Origin: a virus
Reading direction: 5' to 3' (one strand)
Length of the DNA stretch: 64,000 bases
IMG/VR virus record: IMGVR_UViG_3300033571_018919
Location: 62,001 to 126,000 of that record
A model generated the notes under the pieces. The model saw only the letters and a list, made by a program, of their open reading frames with translations, was not told where the DNA came from and did not search any database. Positions 26,282 through 34,975 of this stretch are shown here, in pieces; position 1 is the stretch's first letter; every line of letters starts with the position of its first letter. A program made the position numbers and the translations under genes.

Positions 26282-28314
26282 GTTTAACACCGTTAAAAGT
26301 TAATACATTAGGAGCATTAGTACAGAATCAAGGATTATACATAAATCCAGAATCTGTAGGGTACATGGGTTCGAGTACTGCTCTTAATAATTACACTAAA
26401 GGTTCTTTAATAAGTTTAAACAGTTTAGGTATTTTAAGTGATGCTATACGACTAGCATTTACTAAAATTGGCAGTGGCGTTACTTCAAGCACTTATAACA
26501 ATCTTATTTCTATTGGCTCCGCAAGTATACCTATATTAGGGTTATCTAAGCCATCAACTTATACAAATACATATACAGGCGAGATAACTAGTTATGGTTG
26601 GCTTAGACTGTTTCCTTATCAAGCTCACAAAGAATTCTATATTAACAACGGAAGTTACAGTGATTTCTTAGCAACATTTAACAGTTCGTATGGCACTTTT
26701 GTTTTACAAAATGAAACTATAAATGCTCTGAATAAATCTACAACATATTTAGATGGCATCTACAGTAATATGAATGATTTAATTACTGGTGATATTACTG
26801 GAGTAAGTTTAAGTACATTTTATTGGGGACAAGATTTAATTAGTTTAGGTAAAGCTTTAGACTTATTATACATTGATAAATTTGGAAATCCACAAAATTT
26901 ATTAATGACATTATATAAAAATCAGGCACTAACTACAGCGGTAAATACCTGTCTTTTAAGTGCCGGCTTAACGTCAACTGATATCGCAAGTTTAAGCAAT
27001 GGTGTTCCTGCTACAACGGAACAACTAAAATTATTGTATGCTGCATTTTCTTTAATTATTGGAAATGATTTAAGTGATGTTTGTGTGCCATTGAATTGTC
27101 AAACACAAGGATTAGAAACTTTAGCTGATTTATTGGATCCTAAAAAGTTATTTCCAAACAGTTATGCAACACTCACATACCCCAAATATAACAGTATACC
27201 ATTACCAACAAATAGTAAAACATACTTTTTAATTTATTCAGGAAATGAAGTTAACGTAGACAATAGTACAAACATTGGGCAACGACTTTTAAACATTATA
27301 CCACCTGAAATTGCTTATGCCGCAGATGCATTTGCAATAAGTATGATGCAAATTAAAAACATAAAAACAACTAGTATTGAAAAATTTAGTCAAGTAGTTA
27401 CTAATTTAGAAAATGTAAGCGATTTACAAAATGTAAATGGAACTAACATTCCTACTAATACCGGTTTCGCTAATGCAGCTATCACACAAATAGCAAAAGG
27501 TTCGGGAAAAAATAACCTTTACACAATGTGTGATTTTTTTGGTTCTATGACTAGTTTACATTACAATTGGAAATTATTAAATGATAGTTTATCGGGTTTA
27601 ATTTCCGTTTCACTTGCATCAATATACACAAACATGTATAGTTTACTTGCTGGACCCGGTCCATATACTAATTTGCAAAATTTTATTACACAAGCCAATA
27701 ATGAAATTATAAATATTTTGGATGCGAATCTAAGTAAAGGTAGTGCAATAAATGCGATTTATAATGATTTTGGAACTAAGTTAACCAAAGAAGAAAATGC
27801 AAGAAGTTTGGCTTTAGGAAATTTAACGGAATTACAAAGTAGTGTTAATGACACTGTTTTGTTTATTGATAATCTGCAACAGTATGCAAATAATACTGAA
27901 ATTGAAGGTGCTGCGCAGGTACTAGAAAATATAGCAGATATAACAACAGAAGGAGGAAATAATTTAATTGCGGCCATGCGTGAGGCGAGAAACGCACAAA
28001 GGTTAGGTTTAGCTGGGTTAACTCAAGATAATCAAATTCTTGTAGGAACAACTTTAGCTTTGCCTAGGGTATCAGGATCAACATTGAATGAATCCCCTAT
28101 AGAAGGATACCCCAATAGCGACACTCTAAATGATATTCCTATCATTACGGGTGCTGCAACAGTTTTAGGAAGCCTAGCAGGCTCATCTGAAACTACGTTA
28201 GTACCAGACAATCTCAGTATATTAGTCCAACCATCGGACAAGTCTGTACTAGCACCAGACATAGCAGTAGAAGAGGTAACTCTTTGTAACTGTGATTGCT
28301 GGGATCTTTTATGA
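26278..28314 (+). CDS. Probable virion structural protein
   Basis: This 678-residue protein is rich in Ser, Thr, Asn and Leu, with a C-terminal CNCDCWDLL tail. The ATG at 26278 overlaps the PAAR stop (ATGA) and is preferred over an upstream in-frame start inside the PAAR gene. A predicted helical stretch lies near residues 480-580. It shows no signal peptide and no recognised enzyme motif. Its place after the spike-tip gene suggests a baseplate or tail component. Confidence 0.55.
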   Translation: MSLTPLKVNTLGALVQNQGLYINPESVGYMGSSTALNNYTKGSLISLNSLGILSDAIRLAFTKIGSGVTSSTYNNLISIGSASIPILGLSKPSTYTNTYTGEITSYGWLRLFPYQAHKEFYINNGSYSDFLATFNSSYGTFVLQNETINALNKSTTYLDGIYSNMNDLITGDITGVSLSTFYWGQDLISLGKALDLLYIDKFGNPQNLLMTLYKNQALTTAVNTCLLSAGLTSTDIASLSNGVPATTEQLKLLYAAFSLIIGNDLSDVCVPLNCQTQGLETLADLLDPKKLFPNSYATLTYPKYNSIPLPTNSKTYFLIYSGNEVNVDNSTNIGQRLLNIIPPEIAYAADAFAISMMQIKNIKTTSIEKFSQVVTNLENVSDLQNVNGTNIPTNTGFANAAITQIAKGSGKNNLYTMCDFFGSMTSLHYNWKLLNDSLSGLISVSLASIYTNMYSLLAGPGPYTNLQNFITQANNEIINILDANLSKGSAINAIYNDFGTKLTKEENARSLALGNLTELQSSVNDTVLFIDNLQQYANNTEIEGAAQVLENIADITTEGGNNLIAAMREARNAQRLGLAGLTQDNQILVGTTLALPRVSGSTLNESPIEGYPNSDTLNDIPIITGAATVLGSLAGSSETTLVPDNLSILVQPSDKSVLAPDIAVEEVTLCNCDCWDLL

Positions 28315-28392
28315 TAAGTTATTAATTTAACCGCTGTCATTGTGTAAACTAACAACTGTGGGTGTCCAACATCCATGGAAGAAAGGAGATAA

Positions 28393-28929
28393 ATGATGCA
28401 CAATTTTTATAATAAGGTTAGGGCCCTTTTAATGCCCACAATCGTAGTTTTGGGATTTACTACATGTATCCCATTAGCAGCAAGTATGGATAATGTTCGT
28501 CGGCACCATAAGAAAATGGTAAACGTAGAACAAGTGAAGTGTTTAGCAACTAATATTTTTTATGAGGCTCGAATGGAGCCATTAGCGGGTCAAGCCGCAG
28601 TTGCTAGAGTAGTAGTAAATCGAGTTAAACATGGATTTGCTTCTACCCCTTGCAAGGTAATTTATCAGTCAAATTACTTTAACAGGGGAAATGATATGAA
28701 AGTAAAAGTTTGTCAATTTTCATGGGTTTGTGAAAAGCTAGGAAAACCAAAAGAAAATGATCCTCGCTTTAAACAAGCTATGCAAATTGCATATGACGTA
28801 TTGGCACATGACAAGTATAAAGAGGTTGTGCCAAAGTCAACACTTTTCTTCCATGCTACGCACGTGTCACCAGAATGGAAGTATAAAAAGGTTAAAAAAA
28901 TAGGTAACCATATTTTTTACAGTAAGTAG
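28393..28929 (+). CDS. SleB-type cell-wall hydrolase with signal peptide
   Basis: The 178-residue protein has an N-terminal hydrophobic segment (residues about 10-30, TIVVLGFTTCIPLAAS) that reads as a signal peptide, then a Hydrolase_2 domain: CLATNIFYEARMEPLAGQAA, VARVVVNRV, CQFSWVC, and a final TLFFHA and IGNHIFY. The Glu of FYEAR is the expected catalytic residue. A strong ribosome-binding site (AAAGGAGAT) precedes an ATGATG start. It probably acts on peptidoglycan in the periplasm during lysis, perhaps without a holin. Confidence 0.8.
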   Translation: MMHNFYNKVRALLMPTIVVLGFTTCIPLAASMDNVRRHHKKMVNVEQVKCLATNIFYEARMEPLAGQAAVARVVVNRVKHGFASTPCKVIYQSNYFNRGNDMKVKVCQFSWVCEKLGKPKENDPRFKQAMQIAYDVLAHDKYKEVVPKSTLFFHATHVSPEWKYKKVKKIGNHIFYSK

Positions 28930-28953
28930 TCGTTTATATGAATTCTGTAAAAA

Positions 28954-28961
28954 TATAAATA
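28954..28961 (+). promoter_or_regulatory. T4-type late promoter box TATAAATA
   Basis: A perfect box lies 21 nt before the small membrane-protein gene, followed by a ribosome-binding site (AGGAGAAC). It likely drives that gene and the Fe-S assembly genes behind it. Confidence 0.65.
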
Positions 28962-28982
28962 AAGCATAATAGGAGAACTATC

Positions 28983-29099
28983 ATGCTTGAAACACTATTT
29001 TGGTTAGCTGTGGGAATGTTTATAGGATGGAACTTCCCACAGCCTGAATTCGCAAAAAATATACAATCTCGATTGTTAAACAGTTTTAGGAAAGACTAA
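28983..29099 (+). CDS. Small membrane protein
   Basis: This is a 38-residue protein with one membrane-type segment (LFWLAVGMFIGWNF) at its N-terminus and a basic, polar tail. It has its own late promoter box and a good ribosome-binding site (AGGAGA, 9-11 nt upstream), and ends one base before the iscU start, which together support a real gene. The function is unknown. Confidence 0.7.
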   Translation: MLETLFWLAVGMFIGWNFPQPEFAKNIQSRLLNSFRKD

Positions 29100-29100
29100 C

Positions 29101-29481
29101 ATGGCTTATTCGGAAAAGGTTCTAGATCATTATGAAAATCCCAGAAACGTGGGTAGTTTTGATGCTAGCGATCTGTCCATTGGCACTGGTCTTGTTGGTG
29201 CACCTGCTTGCGGTGATGTTTTAAAACTTCAAATAAAAGTAGAAAATGATATTATCACAGACGCAAAATTCAAAACGTATGGCTGCGGGTCGGCGATTGC
29301 TAGTTCGTCGCTTGTTACGGAATGGCTTAAAGGAAAAACGCTTCAGGAAGCTGATGAAATTAAGAACACGCAAATTGCGGAAGAGTTGGCTCTCCCGCCA
29401 GTCAAAATTCACTGTTCAATATTGGCGGAAGATGCTATAAAATCTGCTATTAACGATTATAGGAAAAAGTGTTCGCTCTAA
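29101..29481 (+). CDS. iscU: IscU-like Fe-S cluster scaffold
   Basis: The 126-residue protein has the full IscU set: Cys37 and Asp39 (APACGDV), Cys62 (YGCGSA), Cys105 (KIHCS), and the LPPVK motif (98-102) that Hsc66-type chaperones recognise. Length and opening (YSEKVLDHYENPRNVG) match bacterial IscU. It should assemble 2Fe-2S/4Fe-4S clusters with host IscS. An IscA gene follows within 200 nt, and 13 radical SAM genes lie further downstream, which gives a plausible use for extra cluster supply. Confidence 0.92.
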   Translation: MAYSEKVLDHYENPRNVGSFDASDLSIGTGLVGAPACGDVLKLQIKVENDIITDAKFKTYGCGSAIASSSLVTEWLKGKTLQEADEIKNTQIAEELALPPVKIHCSILAEDAIKSAINDYRKKCSL

Positions 29482-29669
29482 TAGTCATTGCGATTTTAAA
29501 TGGATCGCCAATTAATAAAAATGATGGTAGTTTAGTCATGTATTTTAATACTAGGCAAGAGTGTTTAGATGCCAAAGATAAAATTATAAATTCATGGCAA
29601 ATTACTAGATATCGTGTTTCTGCTTCCTGCATTTATATTAAACCTTATAAAAATGATTACACTAACTGA
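29469..29669 (+). CDS. Small secreted or membrane-anchored protein
   Basis: This 66-residue protein starts at GTG 29469 inside the end of iscU (AGGAAAA upstream can serve as ribosome-binding site). It begins with a hydrophobic stretch (FALIVIAIL) followed by a short soluble part with two Cys. It overlaps iscU by 13 nt and iscA by 17 nt, which supports coupled translation. I do not recognise the family. Confidence 0.5.
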   Translation: MFALIVIAILNGSPINKNDGSLVMYFNTRQECLDAKDKIINSWQITRYRVSASCIYIKPYKNDYTN

Positions 29670-29979
29670 AACTGCTGCAAATAGAATTAAACAGCAAATA
29701 TCTAAACGGGGTAAGGGTGAGGGCATCTTATTGGGCGTTAGAACAACCGGATGCTCAGGTCTAGCTTATAAGTTAGAATATGTAGACCAACCACCTGTAA
29801 CAAGAGACTACATGCAATACACAAGTAACGGAGTTAATATTTGGATAAATGGTAGAGATTTACCATATATTGACGGATTAACAATGGAATATAAAAGAGA
29901 AGGCTTAAATGAGGGTTTTGATTTTATTAATCCAAAAGAAAAAGATCGTTGTGGTTGCGGAGAAAGTTTTAGAGTATAA
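29653..29979 (+). CDS. iscA: IscA/HesB-type Fe-S carrier
   Basis: This 108-residue A-type carrier begins ITLTETAANRIKQQI and has the three ligand cysteines Cys34 (TTGCSGLAY), Cys100 and Cys102 (CGCGESF). The ATG at 29653 fits the family start; a GTG 39 nt earlier is not needed. It would receive clusters from IscU and pass them to target enzymes. Confidence 0.92.
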   Translation: MITLTETAANRIKQQISKRGKGEGILLGVRTTGCSGLAYKLEYVDQPPVTRDYMQYTSNGVNIWINGRDLPYIDGLTMEYKREGLNEGFDFINPKEKDRCGCGESFRV

Positions 29980-29999
29980 AATTTAGTGATACATACTGT

Positions 30000-30872
30000 A
30001 TGACTAAACAAAAATCTAAATCTAAACAAAAGCAATTTGATGTAAATGAACATCTAGATACTCTTAAACCAATATTAGGAACCACAGATACTAAAGTTGG
30101 TGAAATGTTGGTTTACAAGAATGATAACATAATCAGTCTGTCATTAGCATTATATGGCGAGTATTGTCATGCAGAAGTTGACATTATGTCACGCTATTTG
30201 GATAATACTAGTATATATGTTGATGTTGGCACAAACATCGGTTATCATGCCCTCGCAGTGTTTACACAAACAGGATGTCATGTAAGAGGATTCGAACCTC
30301 ACCCTACTCATTTTTCTGTTGCTGCATATAATTGCAGAGATAAACCAATAAGAATTTATAATACGGCAGTGGGAAATAATAATGGTACTATCACTTTACA
30401 AGATTTTGATCCTGAGAGTTTTGGTAATTATGGCGAGATAAAATTTGATAATAGTGGTACAATAAATGCAAGCATTATTAGACTTGATGATTTAGAAGAA
30501 TTAACACATTGTGACTTAATAAAAATAGATGTAGAAGGTTTAGAGCTAGATGTATTGCATGGAGCTACACGACTTTTAAACTCAAGTAGACCTGTTATAT
30601 TTTATGAAGCAATAGATAGAGAAAATTACGAACCTTGCCTAAGCTATTTACGTGATATGCAATATAAACAATATTGGGTTACATGTAGAAACAAACCATT
30701 GGCACCTACTTACAAACAAACAGATGAAAATCCTTTTGAGGCATATGGTGTAAGCAATATTTTAGCAGTACCAGCTGAAAAAGAACAACCAATCGATTTG
30801 GCTCCAGTTGTTGAAGGGGAAAGTTTTTTAGAAATGATTACAAGGTACCAAAATTACAAACTATTGTTTTGA
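30000..30872 (+). CDS. FkbM-family methyltransferase
   Basis: The 290-residue protein has SIYVDVGTNIGYHALAVF (SAM-binding), VRGFEPHPTHFS, and LIKIDVEGLELDVLHGA, all typical of FkbM O-methyltransferases, which often act on sugars. About 40 residues at the C-terminus extend past the domain. It is the first gene of the island and overlaps the convergent neighbour by 19 nt. Confidence 0.8.
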   Translation: MTKQKSKSKQKQFDVNEHLDTLKPILGTTDTKVGEMLVYKNDNIISLSLALYGEYCHAEVDIMSRYLDNTSIYVDVGTNIGYHALAVFTQTGCHVRGFEPHPTHFSVAAYNCRDKPIRIYNTAVGNNNGTITLQDFDPESFGNYGEIKFDNSGTINASIIRLDDLEELTHCDLIKIDVEGLELDVLHGATRLLNSSRPVIFYEAIDRENYEPCLSYLRDMQYKQYWVTCRNKPLAPTYKQTDENPFEAYGVSNILAVPAEKEQPIDLAPVVEGESFLEMITRYQNYKLLF

Positions 30873-31468
30873 TCAGTTATATAGCTAAATTCAATCACAA
30901 AAACTATTCTAGGCTCATCACTTTTATGCTCTGATACTGTATGCCACGCTTTAGTTTCGTGAAATAATAAATCACCCTCTTTAATATTTTGCCATATTAA
31001 ATTTTCTGATTTTATTTCATGATTTCTAGCATGAGCCCACCCATCTTTTACGAATCCAAAGTCTGCACTATTATGCGGGGCTAACGGATAAAAAACTGCC
31101 ATGGCATGGCTATCAGGATCGTGATCATGCACGTTTCCTGAACAGCCCTTCCAAATTTTATTTGTCCAAGCTCTAAAATATTTTATACCGGTTGCATTAG
31201 GATGTCCAAAATAATCACTAACACTTAATGCCTGTTTTTCAAACCACTTCTTAAATGGTTCTATTCCTTCAACATTTTTAAATAAGAAATAATTCTCTAA
31301 TCTAAATGTACTAATACCTACACCGTTTTGATCTTCTAAACAAGGACATAATTTAGGATCAGAAAATAGCTTATCTAAACCTTCAGTAATAGTTGGTCCT
31401 TTATAAATTGCTTCATCATCGCAATGTGTTCTTGCTACTTTATAATCAAATACGTTATATCTTTGCAT
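30854..31468 (-). CDS. 2-oxoglutarate/Fe(II) oxygenase-like protein
   Basis: The 204-residue protein has an Fe-binding type motif in NVHDHDPDSHAMAVFYPLAP (residues 113-132), a late His in ETKAWHTVSEH (His176) and Arg187 in PRIVFVIEFS, the order seen in the 2OG-Fe(II) oxygenase group of PF13759 type. I choose ATG 31468, which overlaps the upstream stop as TAATG, over a GTG at 31477. The substrate is unknown. Confidence 0.6.
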   Translation of the reverse strand: MQRYNVFDYKVARTHCDDEAIYKGPTITEGLDKLFSDPKLCPCLEDQNGVGISTFRLENYFLFKNVEGIEPFKKWFEKQALSVSDYFGHPNATGIKYFRAWTNKIWKGCSGNVHDHDPDSHAMAVFYPLAPHNSADFGFVKDGWAHARNHEIKSENLIWQNIKEGDLLFHETKAWHTVSEHKSDEPRIVFVIEFSYITDQNNSL

Positions 31469-32034
31469 TATTTCCACCTTGGATATTTATTTAAAACTTC
31501 GTAAAACTTATCGGGAAACAATTCCCAAACTGTCTGTTCGTGGCCTCTGTAAAAAACTGTTTTAACCCTTCTCATCATACCTTCTTTTTCCATCAATGGC
31601 GCAAATATATTGTGAACCTTACGTTGCGTTCCAATTTCTGATTCATTGCTTGTAATGTATAATTTAGAATTTTTTGGGGCCCATTCAATGCATTTGGGAA
31701 TTAAAAATTGTGCTGTTGGATTTTGATTATCTGTAATTACTTTTTTTGTGCGTAAAGCAGATCCGTAAGAACCATCTATTTTGTCTGTGAATACGCATGT
31801 CCTAGCAGCTATCCTATAGGAATTAGGGCCCATTACATCATCAAAACTATGAGCAGCTACACTACCTATTGCATCATTTTTATAATACAATATCCAAATT
31901 TGTTTTTCTCTTTCATTGCTAAAGCAATCAACTAATTTTTCTTTGCTTATATTGTTGATAAATCCCCTACGTGAAGCTTCAGCGTAGAATTCAGATAAGT
32001 CTAAATTTTTATCCCATGCAATTAAATTAAACAT
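31468..32034 (-). CDS. Possible GNAT-fold acetyltransferase
   Basis: This 188-residue protein has a strand pattern with IWILYYKNDAIGSVAAHSFD and later PTAQFLIPKCIEWAPKNSKLYITSN, compatible with an N-acetyltransferase fold, but no clear acetyl-CoA loop. The call is weak. It is the first gene of a two-gene minus-strand unit with a late box 5 nt before its ATG. Confidence 0.35.
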   Translation of the reverse strand: MFNLIAWDKNLDLSEFYAEASRRGFINNISKEKLVDCFSNEREKQIWILYYKNDAIGSVAAHSFDDVMGPNSYRIAARTCVFTDKIDGSYGSALRTKKVITDNQNPTAQFLIPKCIEWAPKNSKLYITSNESEIGTQRKVHNIFAPLMEKEGMMRRVKTVFYRGHEQTVWELFPDKFYEVLNKYPRWK

Positions 32035-32039
32035 TTAAA

Positions 32040-32047
32040 TATTTAAC
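32040..32047 (-). promoter_or_regulatory. Late promoter-like box GTTAAATA
   Basis: On the minus strand the box ends 5 nt before the start codon at 32034. It stands back to back with the plus-strand box at 32062, 14 nt away. Confidence 0.5.
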
Positions 32048-32061
32048 ATAAAAAAGTAGCA

Positions 32062-32069
32062 TATAAATA
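32062..32069 (+). promoter_or_regulatory. T4-type late promoter box TATAAATA
   Basis: A perfect box ends 5 nt before the ATG at 32075. If transcription starts about 6 nt after the box, as in T4, the mRNA begins at the start codon. Confidence 0.65.
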
Positions 32070-32074
32070 TAGTT

Positions 32075-32977
32075 ATGCAAACGATCAATTCTGAACTCAT
32101 TAATTCTAATCCTAATTATCAAAAATATTTTCCATTTCTGACTTCTGAAACTTATGTTCCCAAAATTGAACCAAAATTTCATTTAAATTGGGGAAAGGAT
32201 TTTAACGTATTTTGTATTGGTAGTTGCTTTGCTAGAGAGATTGAACTAGAACTACAACATAAAAATTGTAATGTACAAACGTTAGTACCACTGGCCTCTT
32301 TTGAAAATAATGGATTAATGTCGTTGATGAATGAATACAATGCAGGTTCTATAGCCCAACGAATTAAATGGGCGTTTGAATCGAATGATATTGGCGACAA
32401 AAGCATTTATTTAAAAAATGAAAAATATGTAGACCTACTTTTAAATAGTGAAAAGTCACATGATATAGAATGGATTATTGAAAGAAGAAAAAGAATTAAT
32501 GAAGTATATAAAACCCTTCCTGACGCAAATCTCGTAATTATTACTTTAGGATTAACTGAAGTATGGTATGATAAAGAAACTAATTTTTATTTAAATAGAA
32601 TACCACCTTTTAATGTTGATCCATCGAGGTACGAATTAAGAATTTTAGATGTAAAAAATTGTTTTGAGTTATTAAACACAGCACTTAAGAAAATTACAGA
32701 TATTAATATTCCAATAGTCTTGACCATAAGCCCGGTACCCTTAAAGGTTACATTTAGTGGTAAAGATCCTATAATAGCGAATGAAGAAAGTAAAAGCACC
32801 TTACGTTTAGTTGCATCAATGTTATCTGATTCTAATCCTTTAATTGATTATTTTCCTTCATTTGAGACAGTCAAAATAGGAGGATTAGAAAACTACTATG
32901 ATGGCGGAATTCACGTTAAATTTGAATTGGTTGAAGAAATAGTAAATCATATGATTAACCTATATCAAGCCTCTTAA
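32075..32977 (+). CDS. GSCFA-domain protein
   Basis: The 300-residue protein carries the family-naming motif almost literally: FCIGSCFAREIE (Ser50 and Cys51), then NLVIITLGLTEVWYD and IVLTISPVPLKVTF and a C-terminal GGIHVK. GSCFA proteins are SGNH-hydrolase-like, found near sugar and lipid genes; a role in acyl or glycan ester chemistry is likely. The gene overlaps its convergent neighbour by 23 nt. Confidence 0.75.
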   Translation: MQTINSELINSNPNYQKYFPFLTSETYVPKIEPKFHLNWGKDFNVFCIGSCFAREIELELQHKNCNVQTLVPLASFENNGLMSLMNEYNAGSIAQRIKWAFESNDIGDKSIYLKNEKYVDLLLNSEKSHDIEWIIERRKRINEVYKTLPDANLVIITLGLTEVWYDKETNFYLNRIPPFNVDPSRYELRILDVKNCFELLNTALKKITDINIPIVLTISPVPLKVTFSGKDPIIANEESKSTLRLVASMLSDSNPLIDYFPSFETVKIGGLENYYDGGIHVKFELVEEIVNHMINLYQAS

Positions 32978-33638
32978 TAAAATCTTCAGGATAGTTGTTT
33001 CTAAAACTTTGCCAACAAAGTTTTTCTAGTAAAGAAAATGGTTGAGGTTGATCCCAAACTATACCTAATTTTTCTGTGTTCTCTTTTAGTATATTTCGTC
33101 TTGTAGAATAAATGTGGCTTTCAACATCTTTAATACTAAACCATGGCTCAGATTCATGATAAGTAAAAAAATAGTTAATACTTTTTAGTTTACCATCCAC
33201 TACAAAATAACTGCTGGGGTGCATACTATATTTGTATAATCCTAAAGATTTATGAGCCCTAATAATGTTTAACATTTGATCTTGCCAATCAGGTAATACA
33301 CTATCATAATTTTCTGTAACACAACCAGCTCGCTCCCAAAAATCAGGACCGTCTATTTCTAAATAAATCTTTTTATTGATTAAATCAATCTGTTTTATTT
33401 TAGGAACCAAATTAGGATATTCATTAGACATTAAATAGATGTATTGTAATTCTCTAGCCCATTTTTCTTCCATTTTTTCAGGGTCTACTACCTCATTTTG
33501 TCCCTTATGATATTCTGTGTCATTATAATACCACTGTACAAACGTTTTTTTGTCCTCTGAAATAAGGCTTGTGTAAATTAAATTGTTTCTACATTGTCCA
33601 ACATTAGGAACATTATTATAATAATAATTATAGTTCAT
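32955..33638 (-). CDS. Degenerate kinase-like protein
   Basis: This 227-residue protein resembles a kinase/aminoglycoside-phosphotransferase fold: KTFVQWYYN strand, EEKWARELQYIYLM (helix C-like with Glu), KKIYLEIDGPDFWE (hinge), and YKYSMHPSSYFVV where active kinases have H-x-D and HPxN. The catalytic Asp appears missing. A similar arrangement is found at 47588. It overlaps the next minus-strand gene by 11 nt. A pseudokinase or binding role is possible. Confidence 0.4.
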   Translation of the reverse strand: MNYNYYYNNVPNVGQCRNNLIYTSLISEDKKTFVQWYYNDTEYHKGQNEVVDPEKMEEKWARELQYIYLMSNEYPNLVPKIKQIDLINKKIYLEIDGPDFWERAGCVTENYDSVLPDWQDQMLNIIRAHKSLGLYKYSMHPSSYFVVDGKLKSINYFFTYHESEPWFSIKDVESHIYSTRRNILKENTEKLGIVWDQPQPFSLLEKLCWQSFRNNYPEDFIKRLDIG

Positions 33639-34134
33639 CTAAAAATTCTGTAACTTGTAGTACATATCTTGTTGTGTAGCCAATGTTTGCAGACCCATGA
33701 TAAGCATCTTGTTTTGCATAAGCAAAAACATCTCCTGCTTTATAGTTCGTAATTAACTCATCGTTAATTATAAAAACATGCCCTGATTCGTAATCAGTCC
33801 ATGGCATCCAGTATCTCACTACATTTTTTTCTACGTCAGGATCTTGATGCATATTCATATATTGTGCAGGCATCATTTTAACCATCCACCAATAATAATT
33901 ATTGGTAGTTATCCAAGGAGGAACAATATCAAATGGAACATTAGTGTGTTTAAAATACCAAAAATGCACCGCCGTCATATCATAACCAGATTCTGCTGCA
34001 CGTTTATAAACGTTAGTATGATATTGATCTATTGGAATCGAAGGTGGACGCGGTTGTCCTTGAGTGTTTTTAAAGAACTCTATCCACTCAGGTTTCACCC
34101 AATCAATGTAGTTGCCGATATATCGTAATCCCAT
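33628..34134 (-). CDS. 2-oxoglutarate oxygenase-like protein
   Basis: This 168-residue protein has His96-x-Asp98 in NMHQDPDVEKN, a late His146 in DAYHGSANIG and Arg156 (TTRYVLQV), the Fe(II)/2-oxoglutarate arrangement of aspartyl/asparaginyl hydroxylase-like enzymes. A perfect late box ends 5 nt before its ATG. Hydroxylation of an unknown substrate is inferred. Confidence 0.6.
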   Translation of the reverse strand: MGLRYIGNYIDWVKPEWIEFFKNTQGQPRPPSIPIDQYHTNVYKRAAESGYDMTAVHFWYFKHTNVPFDIVPPWITTNNYYWWMVKMMPAQYMNMHQDPDVEKNVVRYWMPWTDYESGHVFIINDELITNYKAGDVFAYAKQDAYHGSANIGYTTRYVLQVTEFLDEL

Positions 34135-34139
34135 TCAAA

Positions 34140-34147
34140 TATTTATA
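34140..34147 (-). promoter_or_regulatory. T4-type late promoter box TATAAATA
   Basis: A perfect box on the minus strand (TATTTATA on plus) ends 5 nt before the start codon at 34134. It is 14 nt from the divergent box at 34162, the same geometry as at 32040-32069. Confidence 0.65.
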
Positions 34148-34161
34148 GAATGATAATAGTC

Positions 34162-34169
34162 GATAAATA
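34162..34169 (+). promoter_or_regulatory. Late promoter-like box GATAAATA
   Basis: This near-perfect box ends 5 nt before the ATG at 34175. No Shine-Dalgarno sequence fits in between. Confidence 0.6.
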
Positions 34170-34174
34170 TTTTA

Positions 34175-34975
34175 ATGATAAGAGGAATTAATAATAAACC
34201 ATATTTTGATATGGAAGCATATATCGATATGGATACATTTGATACACTACAGCCAGAAATTTATCGTGGTTTTGCAGAAGCAAGAGAATTCGCCAAAGAA
34301 GGCACATGGATGACGCCAGGCTTTACATTTGAAAATATGAGTTATCAATTATCATGGAAGCCTATATATCAATCAATACAAGATTTTTTAGCATTACCCG
34401 ATGATGATCCAATTAAACAAGGTGGTATTGATCTATATCGTGACTTTGATAACTTTGAAATAAGAAATAAATTTACTAGGTATGTGAAGATGGCTATGGG
34501 AGGATACGATCCATACATCTATTATTTTTTATGGGAACAAGGCTCATGGGATGATAGAACTGCTCCTAGAAAACTAACACCAGAGGCAAAGTATTTTCCT
34601 AACGTAGTAAATTGGGTAGAAAAAATGACAGGATCAATATTTACTGATATAGGTCGTGTTATATTTTTTCACTGTGAAGCAGATGGAATCCCTTTTGAAC
34701 ACAGAGACCTAGATGCAAAAAATGGCATCAATGTTGTTAAACCTCATCGTAATGAATTTATTCACATTCGTCCTAACACAAAAAAAGCTTTTTATATTTG
34801 GGACCCTGAAAAGAAAAATAAAATTTACATTAATACTAGAGCTGCTTGGTGGAATGATACAGATTGGCACGGCGGAGAACGTATTATGGAACAAAGTTAT
34901 GCTCTAAGAATTGATGGCACATTTACAGATGAATTTCGTAAAAAATTAGGTATAAGTAATTTAGAATATTATTAA
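34175..34975 (+). CDS. 2-oxoglutarate oxygenase-like protein
   Basis: The 266-residue protein has His176-Arg-Asp178 in PFEHRDLDAKNG, a strand EFIHIRPNTKKAFYIWD, a late His232 in DTDWHGGERIM and an Arg in YALRIDG. This is the usual H-x-D...H...R order of Fe(II)/2-oxoglutarate enzymes. It stands alone between two minus-strand units and ends with a 4-nt overlap with the convergent radical SAM gene. Confidence 0.6.
   Translation: MIRGINNKPYFDMEAYIDMDTFDTLQPEIYRGFAEAREFAKEGTWMTPGFTFENMSYQLSWKPIYQSIQDFLALPDDDPIKQGGIDLYRDFDNFEIRNKFTRYVKMAMGGYDPYIYYFLWEQGSWDDRTAPRKLTPEAKYFPNVVNWVEKMTGSIFTDIGRVIFFHCEADGIPFEHRDLDAKNGINVVKPHRNEFIHIRPNTKKAFYIWDPEKKNKIYINTRAAWWNDTDWHGGERIMEQSYALRIDGTFTDEFRKKLGISNLEYY

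Noticed and set aside
25718-26290. 190-codon open frame on the minus strand
   Set aside because: It lies fully antisense to two well-supported genes (the small conserved protein and the PAAR protein) that have coupled starts, and its sequence shows no domain.
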